Positions 1 through 5,321 of a stretch of 6,701 nucleotides of DNA are shown here, piece by piece; positions within the stretch are counted from its first letter, which is position 1, and each line of letters begins with the position of its first letter. The notes under the pieces were generated by a model. It worked only from the letters and a program-made list of their open reading frames with translations. It was not told where the DNA came from and ran no database searches. The DNA lies in assembly GCA_020851615.1 (NCBI GenBank), contig JADZCL010000001.1:1-6701 (forward strand), written 5' to 3'. The DNA comes from Rubrivivax sp. GTDB lineage: Bacteria > Pseudomonadota > Gammaproteobacteria > Burkholderiales > Burkholderiaceae_C. The translations under genes were made by a program, and so were the position numbers.

Positions 1-271
1 GCGTGCGCCCGCTCTGCTTGCCCTTGGCCGCCTCCCGGTCGCCGCGCGTATGTGTCGCGCGCGGCAGCATGCCGTACTCGGCCGTCACCCAGCCCTGCCC
101 GCTGCCGCGCTTGTGCGCAGGCACCTTCTCGTCGACCGACGCCGTGCACAGCACCTGCGTGTTGCCGAAGCTGACCAGGACCGAGCCCTCGGCGTGACGG
201 GTGTAGTGGCGCTGCAGGCCGACTGCGCGCAGGGCATCGACGGCGCGGCCGCCGGATCGCTGATGGCTCAT
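1..271 (-). CDS. rph: RNase PH, N-terminal part (gene leaves the window)
   Basis: Ribonuclease PH is a phosphorolytic 3'-5' exoribonuclease that trims the 3' ends of tRNA precursors in the cytoplasm. The 90 visible codons match the family's N-terminus closely: [14 protein letters not shown] (about residues 23-36), VLCTASV (40-46), [19 protein letters not shown] (58-76) and GKQSGRT (84-90). The full protein is usually about 240 residues, so roughly the last 150 lie beyond position 1. The start is the ATG whose complement is at 269-271; a GAGGAA Shine-Dalgarno sits 7 bases upstream. It is the third gene of a leftward series after a Ser/Thr kinase and a PP2C phosphatase, with a 100-base gap before it, so it may be co-transcribed or have its own promoter. 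No frameshift or missing residue is seen. The family assignment is secure. Confidence 0.96.
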   Translation of the reverse strand, partial: MSHQRSGGRAVDALRAVGLQRHYTRHAEGSVLVSFGNTQVLCTASVDEKVPAHKRGSGQGWVTAEYGMLPRATHTRGDREAAKGKQSGRT

Positions 272-331
272 GCAAGGGTTCCTCGTGGCGAATTCAGGGA
301 GGGGATGATTGGTGCACGGCGTGTGCAGCGA

Positions 332-349
332 CTGCCCACGATCGGGCAG
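332..349. other. Hairpin between phosphatase gene and rph
   Basis: CTGCCC and GGGCAG form a perfect 6-base stem around a 6-base loop in the 100-base gap between the phosphatase stop and the rph start. A second, weaker GC-rich stem (GCCCGCG/CGTGGGC, 354-367) lies beside it. No T-run follows on either strand, so it does not qualify as an intrinsic terminator. It could slow transcription, stabilise an mRNA end or mean nothing in such GC-rich DNA. Confidence 0.3.
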
Positions 350-371
350 CGATGCCCGCGCGTGGGCGCCT

Positions 372-1304
372 TCAGCGACGCTTGGCCGACGAGCGCTGGA
401 TCGCCTCGTTGATCTCGCGGATCGAGCGCTCGATCTCGGCCTCGTCGAGCTCCTCGAGTTCGAATTCCCCGGCGCCGTCCTTCTCGCCCAGCAGGCTGGC
501 CTGGATCGTCGACGCGAAGACGTCGTCGGCCAGCGACTCGGTGGAGACGCCGGGCACCGCAGTGGCGTCTTCCGCCGACTCCCACTCGACGGCCAGCGCG
601 GTCACGTTGTCGCTCTTGGGCCCGGCCTGGCGCAACGCCTGCTCGACCAGTTCAGGCACCGCGTCGGCAATCGCTGCCCCGCACAGCACGGTGGTGATGA
701 CGCTGTCGGGCAGCACACCCCACAGGCCATCGGAGCACAGCAGCACGCGGTCGCCCGGGTGCATCACCAGCGGGCCGTTGGCGTCGATCATCGGCTTGCC
801 CGGGCTGCCCAGGCAGGTGAAGAGCACGTTGCGGTTCAGGCGCTCCTGGATAGGCGTGACCTGCGCCATCGCCTCCTGCAGCTCGCTGTAGGAATGGTCT
901 CGAGTGCGCGCGACCAGCTTGTCACCGCGCACCAGGTACAGGCGCGAATCCCCGCAATGCGCCCAATAGGCGGCGTTGCCCTGCAGCACGCAGGCGACCA
1001 CCGTCGTGCGCGGCGTGTCGACCAGCGCGCGCGAGGTGGCATAGCGCAGCAACTGGTGGTGACCGGCCATCACCGCTTCGTGCAGAAAGCGCATCGGGTC
1101 GGCCAGCGTCGGCCTGGCCTCACGCTGGAACACCGCGGCCAGCGTCTGCAGCGCCACCTGTGCGGCCATGTCGCCCTCGGGGTGCCCGCCCATGCCGTCG
1201 GCCAGGGCGAAGAGGCCCGCGTCGCGCGTGTAGCAGTAGCCCATGCGGTCTTCGTTCTTCTCGCGTCCGCCGCGCCGGCTGACCTGATAGACGGAGAACC
1301 TCAT
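372..1304 (-). CDS. PP2C-type (PPM) serine/threonine protein phosphatase
   Basis: This 310-residue cytoplasmic enzyme should remove phosphate from Ser/Thr residues using two metal ions. All the main PP2C motifs are visible: KNEDR at 16-20, LADGMGGH at 34-41 (metal-binding Asp36 and Gly37), HCGDSRLY at 116-123, TRDHS at 134-138, LLCSDGLWG at 188-196 (metal-binding Asp192) and KSDNVTAL at 230-237 (metal-binding Asp232). The catalytic domain ends near residue 242. The remaining 68 residues form an acidic tail (an [11 protein letters not shown] stretch) that finishes in a basic end; I do not recognise it as a domain. There is no signal peptide or membrane segment. The gene starts 16 bases after the kinase stop on the same strand, which suggests one transcript and opposing action on shared substrates. 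A weak AGGG lies about 10 bases before the ATG. Family identity is secure; substrates are unknown. Confidence 0.94.
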   Translation of the reverse strand: MRFSVYQVSRRGGREKNEDRMGYCYTRDAGLFALADGMGGHPEGDMAAQVALQTLAAVFQREARPTLADPMRFLHEAVMAGHHQLLRYATSRALVDTPRTTVVACVLQGNAAYWAHCGDSRLYLVRGDKLVARTRDHSYSELQEAMAQVTPIQERLNRNVLFTCLGSPGKPMIDANGPLVMHPGDRVLLCSDGLWGVLPDSVITTVLCGAAIADAVPELVEQALRQAGPKSDNVTALAVEWESAEDATAVPGVSTESLADDVFASTIQASLLGEKDGAGEFELEELDEAEIERSIREINEAIQRSSAKRR

Positions 1305-1320
1305 CGCCGCGCCCTGCGCA

Positions 1321-2289
1321 TCAGCCCTTGCCGCCGGTCTTGATGGTCTCCATCTGCAGCTTCAAGCGTTCGCTGAAGCTGAGCTTGGTGTAGCGGCGCT
1401 CGGTTTCCCGCGAGAGCTCCTTCTGCAGTGCAAACACGCTCTGCGGCCGGCTCAGCGGGTCCAGCGACATGCACCACTCGGTGACCTCGATCAGGTTGTC
1501 GGAGTAGACGTTGCGCAGGCGCGAGAGCGACAGCGCCAGGCGGTCCTTCTCCAGGCGCTGCGGCGCGTCGTTGGGCGGATAGCCCTGCATGCACGCGTAG
1601 ATGCAGGCGCCGATGGCGTAGATGTCGGTCCAGGGGCCGAGCGTGCCGTCGCGGCGGTACATCTCGGGGGCGGCGAATCCCGGCGTGTACATCGGGCGGA
1701 TGAAGTTGCCCTCCTTGGACAGCACTTCGCGTGCGGCACCGAAGTCGAGCATCACCGCCTTGTTGTCGTTGGTGATGAAGACGTTGGCCGGCTTGATGTC
1801 CAGGTGCAGCATCTTGTGCTGGTGCACGATGCGCAGGCCGCGCAGGATCTCGTCGAACAGGCTGCGGATGGTGCTCTCCCGGAACACCTTGTCGCGCTTG
1901 AGTTCGCGCGCCGTGACGATGAAGTCCTGCAGCGTGTCGCCCTGCAGGTAGTTCATCACCATGTAGACGGTCTCGTTCTCGCGGAAGAAGTTCAGCACCG
2001 AGACGACGCTCGGGTGACTGATCTGCGCGAGTGAGCGCCCTTCCTCGAAGAAGCTCTTCAGGCCCAGGCGGTAGAGCGGCTGCTTGTCGGGCTTGACGCG
2101 CGGCGTCAGCTCGCCAGGCGAGCGCTCGGCAAGGGAGGAAGGCAGGTACTCCTTGATGGCCACCAGCTGCTGGTTCTCGCCTTCGGCCAGGTAGACCACG
2201 CCGAACCCCCCGGCAGCGAGCTTCTTGACGATCTGGTAGCCCCCCACCACCGTGCCCGAAGGCAACGGAGCCGGCTTGGGCTTTGACAT
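1321..2289 (-). CDS. Hanks-type serine/threonine protein kinase
   Basis: This protein of 322 residues is a soluble bacterial Ser/Thr kinase. Motifs in order: glycine-rich loop LAAGGFGVVY at 24-33 (first glycine replaced by alanine), VAIKEY at 43-48 with ATP-binding Lys46, a helix-C FFEEGR segment (80-85), catalytic loop HLDIKPAN at 162-169 (Asp164, Lys166, Asn169), DFG at 182-184, APE at 207-209 and Asp222 of subdomain IX. The catalytic loop reads HLD instead of HRD, so it is a 'non-RD' kinase, a type often not dependent on activation-loop phosphorylation. The kinase core ends near residue 285, and there is no membrane helix or PASTA-type sensor domain. The ATG at 2289 was chosen because it begins shortly before the glycine loop; no good Shine-Dalgarno is seen. 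An upstream extension in frame lacks family features and would run antisense into yicC. The PP2C phosphatase follows directly. Confidence 0.94.
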   Translation of the reverse strand: MSKPKPAPLPSGTVVGGYQIVKKLAAGGFGVVYLAEGENQQLVAIKEYLPSSLAERSPGELTPRVKPDKQPLYRLGLKSFFEEGRSLAQISHPSVVSVLNFFRENETVYMVMNYLQGDTLQDFIVTARELKRDKVFRESTIRSLFDEILRGLRIVHQHKMLHLDIKPANVFITNDNKAVMLDFGAAREVLSKEGNFIRPMYTPGFAAPEMYRRDGTLGPWTDIYAIGACIYACMQGYPPNDAPQRLEKDRLALSLSRLRNVYSDNLIEVTEWCMSLDPLSRPQSVFALQKELSRETERRYTKLSFSERLKLQMETIKTGGKG

Positions 2290-2292
2290 AAT
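2284..2292 (+). promoter_or_regulatory. Candidate extended -10 promoter element for yicC
   Basis: TGACATAAT fits an extended -10 element (TGn plus CATAAT, five of six bases matching TATAAT). Transcription would begin near 2299, giving a leader of about 20 bases before the yicC ATG at 2319. No convincing -35 box is present, as is common when the TGn extension is used. The element covers the kinase start codon (2287-2289) on the opposite strand. This is read by eye only. Confidence 0.35.
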
Positions 2293-2318
2293 GAACTGTA
2301 GTTTTCGACAGATCTTCG

Positions 2319-3221
2319 ATGGCAGTGTATAGCATGACCGGCTTTGCCACGGCAGCCGGAGGACCCGCCCTGGCGGGTAGGCGTGGCAGCGGCACGGTGA
2401 GCGCCGAATTGCGTTCGGTGAACGGGCGTTTCCTGGACTTGTCGCTGCGCCTGCCCGACGAACTGCGCGCCCTGGAGCCCGCCCTGCGCCAACTCGTGGC
2501 CAGCGGCATCCGCCGCGGCAAGGTCGAGTTGCGCGTGAGCACGCTGCACGACGAAGAGGAAGACGCCGGGTTGCCGCGGCCCGAGGCACTGCAAGCCCTG
2601 CACGACCTCGAGGCAGGCGTGCGCGGCGTCTTCCCCGACGCACGCGGCCTGTCTGTGGGCGAAGTGCTGCAATGGTGCCGCGGCAGGCGCACCGCCGTGC
2701 CGCTGGACGACGTCGCGCTCGATGCCGTGCGCCGCTGCGTCGAGGGCCTGCGCGAGGCCCGCGCCCGCGAAGGCGAACGCCTGGCCGAGATGCTGCGCGA
2801 GCGCATCCACCGACTGCGCGCCCTCACCGAGCGCGCGCAGCCCCTGCTGCCGCAGGTCGTGCAGCGCCAGCAGCAGCGCTTCATCGAGCGCTGGAACGAG
2901 GCTCTCGCCAGCGCCCCGGGCACGCAGCCGATCTCCGCCCAGGCACTGCAGGAGCGCGCCCTGAACGAAGCCGCGGCCTATGCCATTCGCATCGATGTCG
3001 CCGAGGAACTGACGCGGCTCTGCGCCCACCTGGACGAGATCGAACGCCTGCTGCACACCGGCGGTGAACTCGGCAAGCGCCTGGACTTCCTGATCCAGGA
3101 ACTGCAGCGCGAGGCCAACACCCTGGGCTCCAAATCCGCAGCGCTCGAGCTGACTGCCATCTCGGTGGAGATGAAGGTTGCGATCGAGCAGATGCGCGAG
3201 CAGGTGCAGAACATCGAGTGA
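2319..3221 (+). CDS. yicC: YicC family endoribonuclease
   Basis: YicC proteins are cytoplasmic, conserved across bacteria and reported to act as endoribonucleases in RNA turnover. This one has 300 residues, close to the usual length. The N-terminal domain shows the signature SMTGF (5-9), ELRSVNGRFLDL (30-41) and an RRGKVELRV strand (64-72). The middle (about 145-215) is Arg/Glu/Gln-rich and probably helical. The C-terminal domain (224-300) carries RIDVAEEL, HLDEIERLL, GKRLDFLIQEL and the hallmark ending EQMREQVQNIE. The ATG at 2319 gives the usual MxVYSMTGF opening; the in-frame ATG at 2334 would cut into it. The Shine-Dalgarno is weak. It is divergent from the kinase with 29 bases between start codons. 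In related genomes gmk normally follows; here an integrase does. Confidence 0.95.
   Translation: MAVYSMTGFATAAGGPALAGRRGSGTVSAELRSVNGRFLDLSLRLPDELRALEPALRQLVASGIRRGKVELRVSTLHDEEEDAGLPRPEALQALHDLEAGVRGVFPDARGLSVGEVLQWCRGRRTAVPLDDVALDAVRRCVEGLREARAREGERLAEMLRERIHRLRALTERAQPLLPQVVQRQQQRFIERWNEALASAPGTQPISAQALQERALNEAAAYAIRIDVAEELTRLCAHLDEIERLLHTGGELGKRLDFLIQELQREANTLGSKSAALELTAISVEMKVAIEQMREQVQNIE
2326..2334 (-). promoter_or_regulatory. Candidate extended -10 promoter element for kinase-phosphatase operon
   Basis: On the minus strand this reads TGCTATACA: a TGn extension followed by TATACA (TATAAT-like). Transcription would start near 2319 and give a leader of about 30 bases before the kinase ATG at 2289. 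It lies inside the first codons of yicC. No good -35 box is visible. The near-symmetric arrangement with the yicC element means only one polymerase could bind at a time. Confidence 0.3.
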
Positions 3222-3228
3222 GTCTTCA

Positions 3229-3248
3229 GGGGGTCTCTTGACACCCCC
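3229..3248 (+). other. Short hairpin just after yicC
   Basis: GGGGGT pairs perfectly with ACCCCC around an 8-base loop, 7 bases after the yicC stop. There is no following T-run, so it is a poor intrinsic terminator but could protect the 3' end of the yicC mRNA or assist termination. It may be native chromosomal sequence marking the last part before the island. Confidence 0.35.
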
Positions 3249-3265
3249 AAGCGGCCGGAAACTCC

Positions 3266-3289
3266 AGCGTTTACGCGGGCTTAGCGTTT
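3266..3289. repeat. AGCGTTT direct repeat in the yicC-integrase junction, possible att core
   Basis: AGCGTTT occurs at 3266-3272 and again at 3283-3289, one copy every 17 bases. The second copy also ends in GTTTC (3286-3290), which mirrors GAAAC at 3258-3262, giving an imperfect inverted arrangement around a short spacer, as in the core-type sites of tyrosine recombinases. There is no second att copy in view to confirm it, so this is a candidate only. Confidence 0.3.
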
Positions 3290-3296
3290 CAAGAGG

Positions 3297-3325
3297 TTGA
3301 ACAGCGGCCCACCCCATCCCAGAAT
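3297..3325 (+). promoter_or_regulatory. Candidate sigma-70 promoter of the integrase
   Basis: TTGAAC (3297-3302) and CAGAAT (3320-3325) are separated by 17 bases, each matching four of six consensus positions. Transcription would begin near 3332, inside the GTGTACCC repeats, so a protein bound there would block it. This is a by-eye call with modest support. Confidence 0.3.
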
Positions 3326-3327
3326 TT

Positions 3328-3381
3328 GTGTGTACCCGAGCGTGTACCCGGAACGGTCCGGGGCCCTTTCCGGGTACACAC
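3328..3381. repeat. GTGTACCC repeat cluster and perfect 12-bp inverted repeat before the integrase
   Basis: Three copies of a GTGTACCC motif lie in 54 bases. GTGTGTACCC (3328-3337) and GTGTACCC (3342-3349) are direct; GGGTACACAC (3372-3381) is inverted. The second and third copies extend into a perfect 12-base inverted repeat: GTGTACCCGGAA (3342-3353) and TTCCGGGTACAC (3368-3379), with a 14-base GC-rich loop. The first and third copies also mirror each other over 10 bases. The cluster ends 12 bases before the integrase ATG. Likely roles are arm-type integrase-binding sites, an operator for autoregulation, or a hairpin in the leader RNA that masks translation. Confidence 0.7.
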
Positions 3382-3393
3382 GCGGGGTGGACG

Positions 3394-4674
3394 ATGGGCA
3401 AGCTGACCGACGTCGCGATCCGGGCCTGGATCAAGGCCGGTGAACGCTTCGAGGGGCGCACCGATGGCGATGGGCTGCTGCTGTCCTGGCGGCCCGACCG
3501 CACGGCGCCGCACTGGCGGCTGCGCTATCGCTTCGCCGGCAAGTCGCGCGTGATGAACCTGGGCAGCTACACCGACCTGCCGCTGGCCGCAGCCCGCCAG
3601 TCGGCCAAGGAACTCCGCGCCAAGATCGCCCTCGGCCACGACGTGGCCGGCGAAAAGCAGGAGCGCAAGTCCACCGCCCTGGCCCGCATCGAGGCCGCGC
3701 GCAGCGTCACCACCGTCGGCCAGCTCGCCGACGAGTACTTCGACCGCATGATCAACGGGCGCTGGAAGCACCCGAACATTGTGCGCAGCCGCATCGAGAA
3801 GGACATCAAGCCGCACCTGGGCAAGCTGGCCCTGGATGCGGTGGAGCCGCGACACATCGACACGATGCTTCGCGCCGTGGTCAAGCGCGGCGCGCCGACC
3901 ATCGCCAACGACGTGCTGCGCTGGGTGCGGCGCATGTTCGACTACGCCATCAAGCGGCATCTGGTGCGCTTCAACCCGGCTGCGGCCTTCGACCTGGCGG
4001 ACGCGGGCGGCAAGGAACTGGCTCGGGAGCGGGCGCTGTCACGCGACGAACTGGTGACGCTCTTCGAAGCCATGCGCCAGGCCAAGGGCTTCAGCGTGCA
4101 GAACGAGCTGACCGTGAAGCTGCTGTTGCTGCTGGCCGTGCGCAAGGGCGAGCTGATCGCCGCGCGCTGGGACGAGTTCGAGCTGGAGGCCGACACGCCA
4201 GTGTGGCACCTGCCCGGCATCCGCACCAAGACCGGCCAGCCGCTGGACATTCCGCTGCCGACCATGGCGGTGGAGTGGCTGCAGAGGCTGAAGGGGATGG
4301 CCTGCAACGCCCCGTACGTGCTGCCGGCGCGCAAGCTCCAAACCCGAATGGTGCCGCACGTCTGCGAGTCGACCCTGGGCGTGGCGATGGGCAAGGTGGA
4401 GCACGGCCTGCCCCACTTCACCGTGCACGACTTCCGCCGCACTGCCCGCACGCATCTCGCCGCGCTGGGCGTGGAGCCGCACGTGGCCGAACGCTGCCTG
4501 AACCACAAGCTCAAGGGCGTGGAAGGTGTCTACAACCGGCACGACTACTTCGAGGAGCGAAGGCGGGCGTTGGAGGCATGGGGGCAGTTGCTGTTGAAGC
4601 TGGAACGTCAACAGCCACCGACAAAGCAATCGGCGGCAGCGCGCCAGCAGGCACCGACCGCCGAGGTGGCTTGA
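3394..4674 (+). CDS. P4-type tyrosine site-specific integrase
   Basis: This 426-residue protein should cut and rejoin DNA at attachment sites to insert and excise the element. The N-terminal arm-binding domain (about 1-95, DUF4102-like) has DGDGLLLSW and LGSYTDLPLAAAR. A SAM-like core-binding domain follows (about 105-200; VGQLADEYF, VLRWVRRMFDYA). The catalytic domain (about 214-400) has the full set: Arg250 (LLAVRKGEL), probable Lys279 (IRTKTGQP), His345 and Arg348 (HDFRRTART), His371 (LNHKLKG) and the nucleophile Tyr380 (GVYNRH). The last 30 residues are a Gln/Ala-rich tail. The ATG at 3394 is preferred, with GGGGTGG just upstream. A GTG at 3328 in frame would add 22 residues encoded within the repeat cluster and without family features. 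The gene appears intact. Its exact insertion target is unknown. Confidence 0.95.
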   Translation: MGKLTDVAIRAWIKAGERFEGRTDGDGLLLSWRPDRTAPHWRLRYRFAGKSRVMNLGSYTDLPLAAARQSAKELRAKIALGHDVAGEKQERKSTALARIEAARSVTTVGQLADEYFDRMINGRWKHPNIVRSRIEKDIKPHLGKLALDAVEPRHIDTMLRAVVKRGAPTIANDVLRWVRRMFDYAIKRHLVRFNPAAAFDLADAGGKELARERALSRDELVTLFEAMRQAKGFSVQNELTVKLLLLLAVRKGELIAARWDEFELEADTPVWHLPGIRTKTGQPLDIPLPTMAVEWLQRLKGMACNAPYVLPARKLQTRMVPHVCESTLGVAMGKVEHGLPHFTVHDFRRTARTHLAALGVEPHVAERCLNHKLKGVEGVYNRHDYFEERRRALEAWGQLLLKLERQQPPTKQSAAARQQAPTAEVA

Positions 4675-4700
4675 CAACTATTGATAGCCGACGAGATCAT
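4671..4700 (+). promoter_or_regulatory. Candidate promoter and operator of the ParDE operon
   Basis: A perfect TTGACA (4671-4676) overlaps the integrase stop codon; GATCAT (4695-4700), four of six to consensus, follows after 18 bases. Between them lies CTATTGATAG (4678-4687), a 4+4 palindrome with a 2-base centre. ParD-type ribbon-helix-helix antitoxins usually repress their own operon by binding such palindromes at the promoter. The -10 box is poor, so confidence is low. Confidence 0.3.
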
Positions 4701-4959
4701 GCGCGCCATGAGCAGCAACACCATGAGCTTTGCCCTGCCCGAGGCCTTGCGCGAGTACGTCGACCAGCGGGTACGGTCCGGTCAGTACGGCAACACCAGC
4801 GAGTACTTGCGTGAGCTGATCCGTCGTGACCAGGAAGAGCAGGCCAAAAAGCGGTTGCGCGAACTGATCGAGGAAGGGCTGAGTTCAGGCCCCGGCCGTA
4901 CCCTGACACCGAAGCGGACGGCGCAGCTAAAGAAGCAGGCCTTGGGCGACCTGCGTTGA
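4699..4959 (+). CDS. parD: ParD family antitoxin, ribbon-helix-helix
   Basis: This small protein (86 residues from this start) should neutralise the ParE toxin and repress the operon. The N-terminal beta strand TMSFALP (8-14) is followed by helix residues EALREYVDQRV (15-25), the turn SGQYGNTSEY (27-36) and helix LRELIRRDQEEQ (37-48), a typical CopG/ParD DNA-binding fold. The C-terminal part (50-86) is charged and probably wraps the toxin. The start is uncertain: ATG at 4699, ATG at 4708 (giving MSSNTMSF, the more usual opening) and TTG at 4681 are all in frame, none with a good Shine-Dalgarno. It follows the integrase stop by 24 bases and overlaps parE by 4 bases, so toxin and antitoxin are probably translationally coupled. 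Confidence 0.9.
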   Translation: MRAMSSNTMSFALPEALREYVDQRVRSGQYGNTSEYLRELIRRDQEEQAKKRLRELIEEGLSSGPGRTLTPKRTAQLKKQALGDLR

Positions 4960-5273
4960 AGCCCGCTCACCTTCGGCCCCGCGCCGAAGCAGATCTGGTC
5001 GAGGCGGCGCGCTACTACGCCCAAGAAGGTGGACTGGCCCTGGGCGAGCGGATGTTCGATGCCGCCGTCGCTGCGCTCGAGCCGATCGAACGCATGCCCT
5101 CCATGGGTTCTCCCCGGCTGGGCCAGTTGTGCGACATCCCGGGTTTGCGATCCTGGCGAGTCGCTGGGTTCCCGATGCAGTGGCTCTACTTCGAGGCAGC
5201 CGATCATCTCGATGTCGTTCGCCTTGTTGGTGACCGACAAGACATCCTCGCGATCCTCCAGGATGCCGGCTGA
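4956..5273 (+). CDS. parE: ParE family toxin (RelE/ParE superfamily)
   Basis: The 105-residue product fits ParE toxins, many of which poison DNA gyrase; others in the superfamily cut ribosome-bound mRNA. Visible features are the N-terminal LRPRAEADLVEAARYYA helix (6-22), MGSPRLG (50-56), IPGLRSWRV (61-69), a FPMQWLYFEAADHLDVVRLV strand region (72-91) and the end GDRQDIL (92-98). The common family ending has HGxRDI; here the histidine is replaced (VGDRQDI). The start is a TTG at 4956 overlapping the parD stop (TTGA). No ATG or GTG serves, since the next Met (33) would remove the first helix. The rare start codon and overlap would keep toxin output below antitoxin output. Which molecule it targets cannot be told from sequence. 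Confidence 0.9.
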   Translation: MKPAHLRPRAEADLVEAARYYAQEGGLALGERMFDAAVAALEPIERMPSMGSPRLGQLCDIPGLRSWRVAGFPMQWLYFEAADHLDVVRLVGDRQDILAILQDAG

Positions 5274-5321
5274 AGATTCGCTCAGTGGCCGCCCGATCCT
5301 GCGGCCGATGCGAGGCGCCCG

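Noticed and set aside
309..1343. Plus-strand open frame of 344 codons opposite the phosphatase
   Set aside because: Low-complexity Arg/His/Gln/Ala translation with no family signature; the phosphatase on the other strand has all its motifs.
1301..2923. Long minus-strand open frame of 540 codons across the kinase and yicC
   Set aside because: Its translation is Arg/Ala/Pro-rich without motifs and is the wrong frame of well-recognised genes; long shadows are normal in such GC-rich DNA.
3238..3243. TTGACA at the junction as a -35 box of the integrase promoter
   Set aside because: No acceptable -10 hexamer lies 16-18 bases downstream; the TTGAAC/CAGAAT pair further on fits better.
3229..3248. 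Hairpin after yicC as a Rho-independent terminator
   Set aside because: The stem is short and no T-run follows, so it is listed only as a hairpin.
3328..3393. GTG start at 3328 for the integrase
   Set aside because: The extra 22 residues are encoded by the repeat cluster and resemble no integrase N-terminus; the ATG at 3394 gives the normal opening and has a G-rich ribosome site.
3222..3393. tRNA gene or tRNA 3' fragment as the attachment site
   Set aside because: No T-loop GTTCRA with flanking stems and no CCA end could be found in this stretch.
2106..3503. Minus-strand open frame of 465 codons antisense to yicC
   Set aside because: It mirrors yicC codons, carries no domain and crosses the island junction, which a real conserved gene would not be expected to do.
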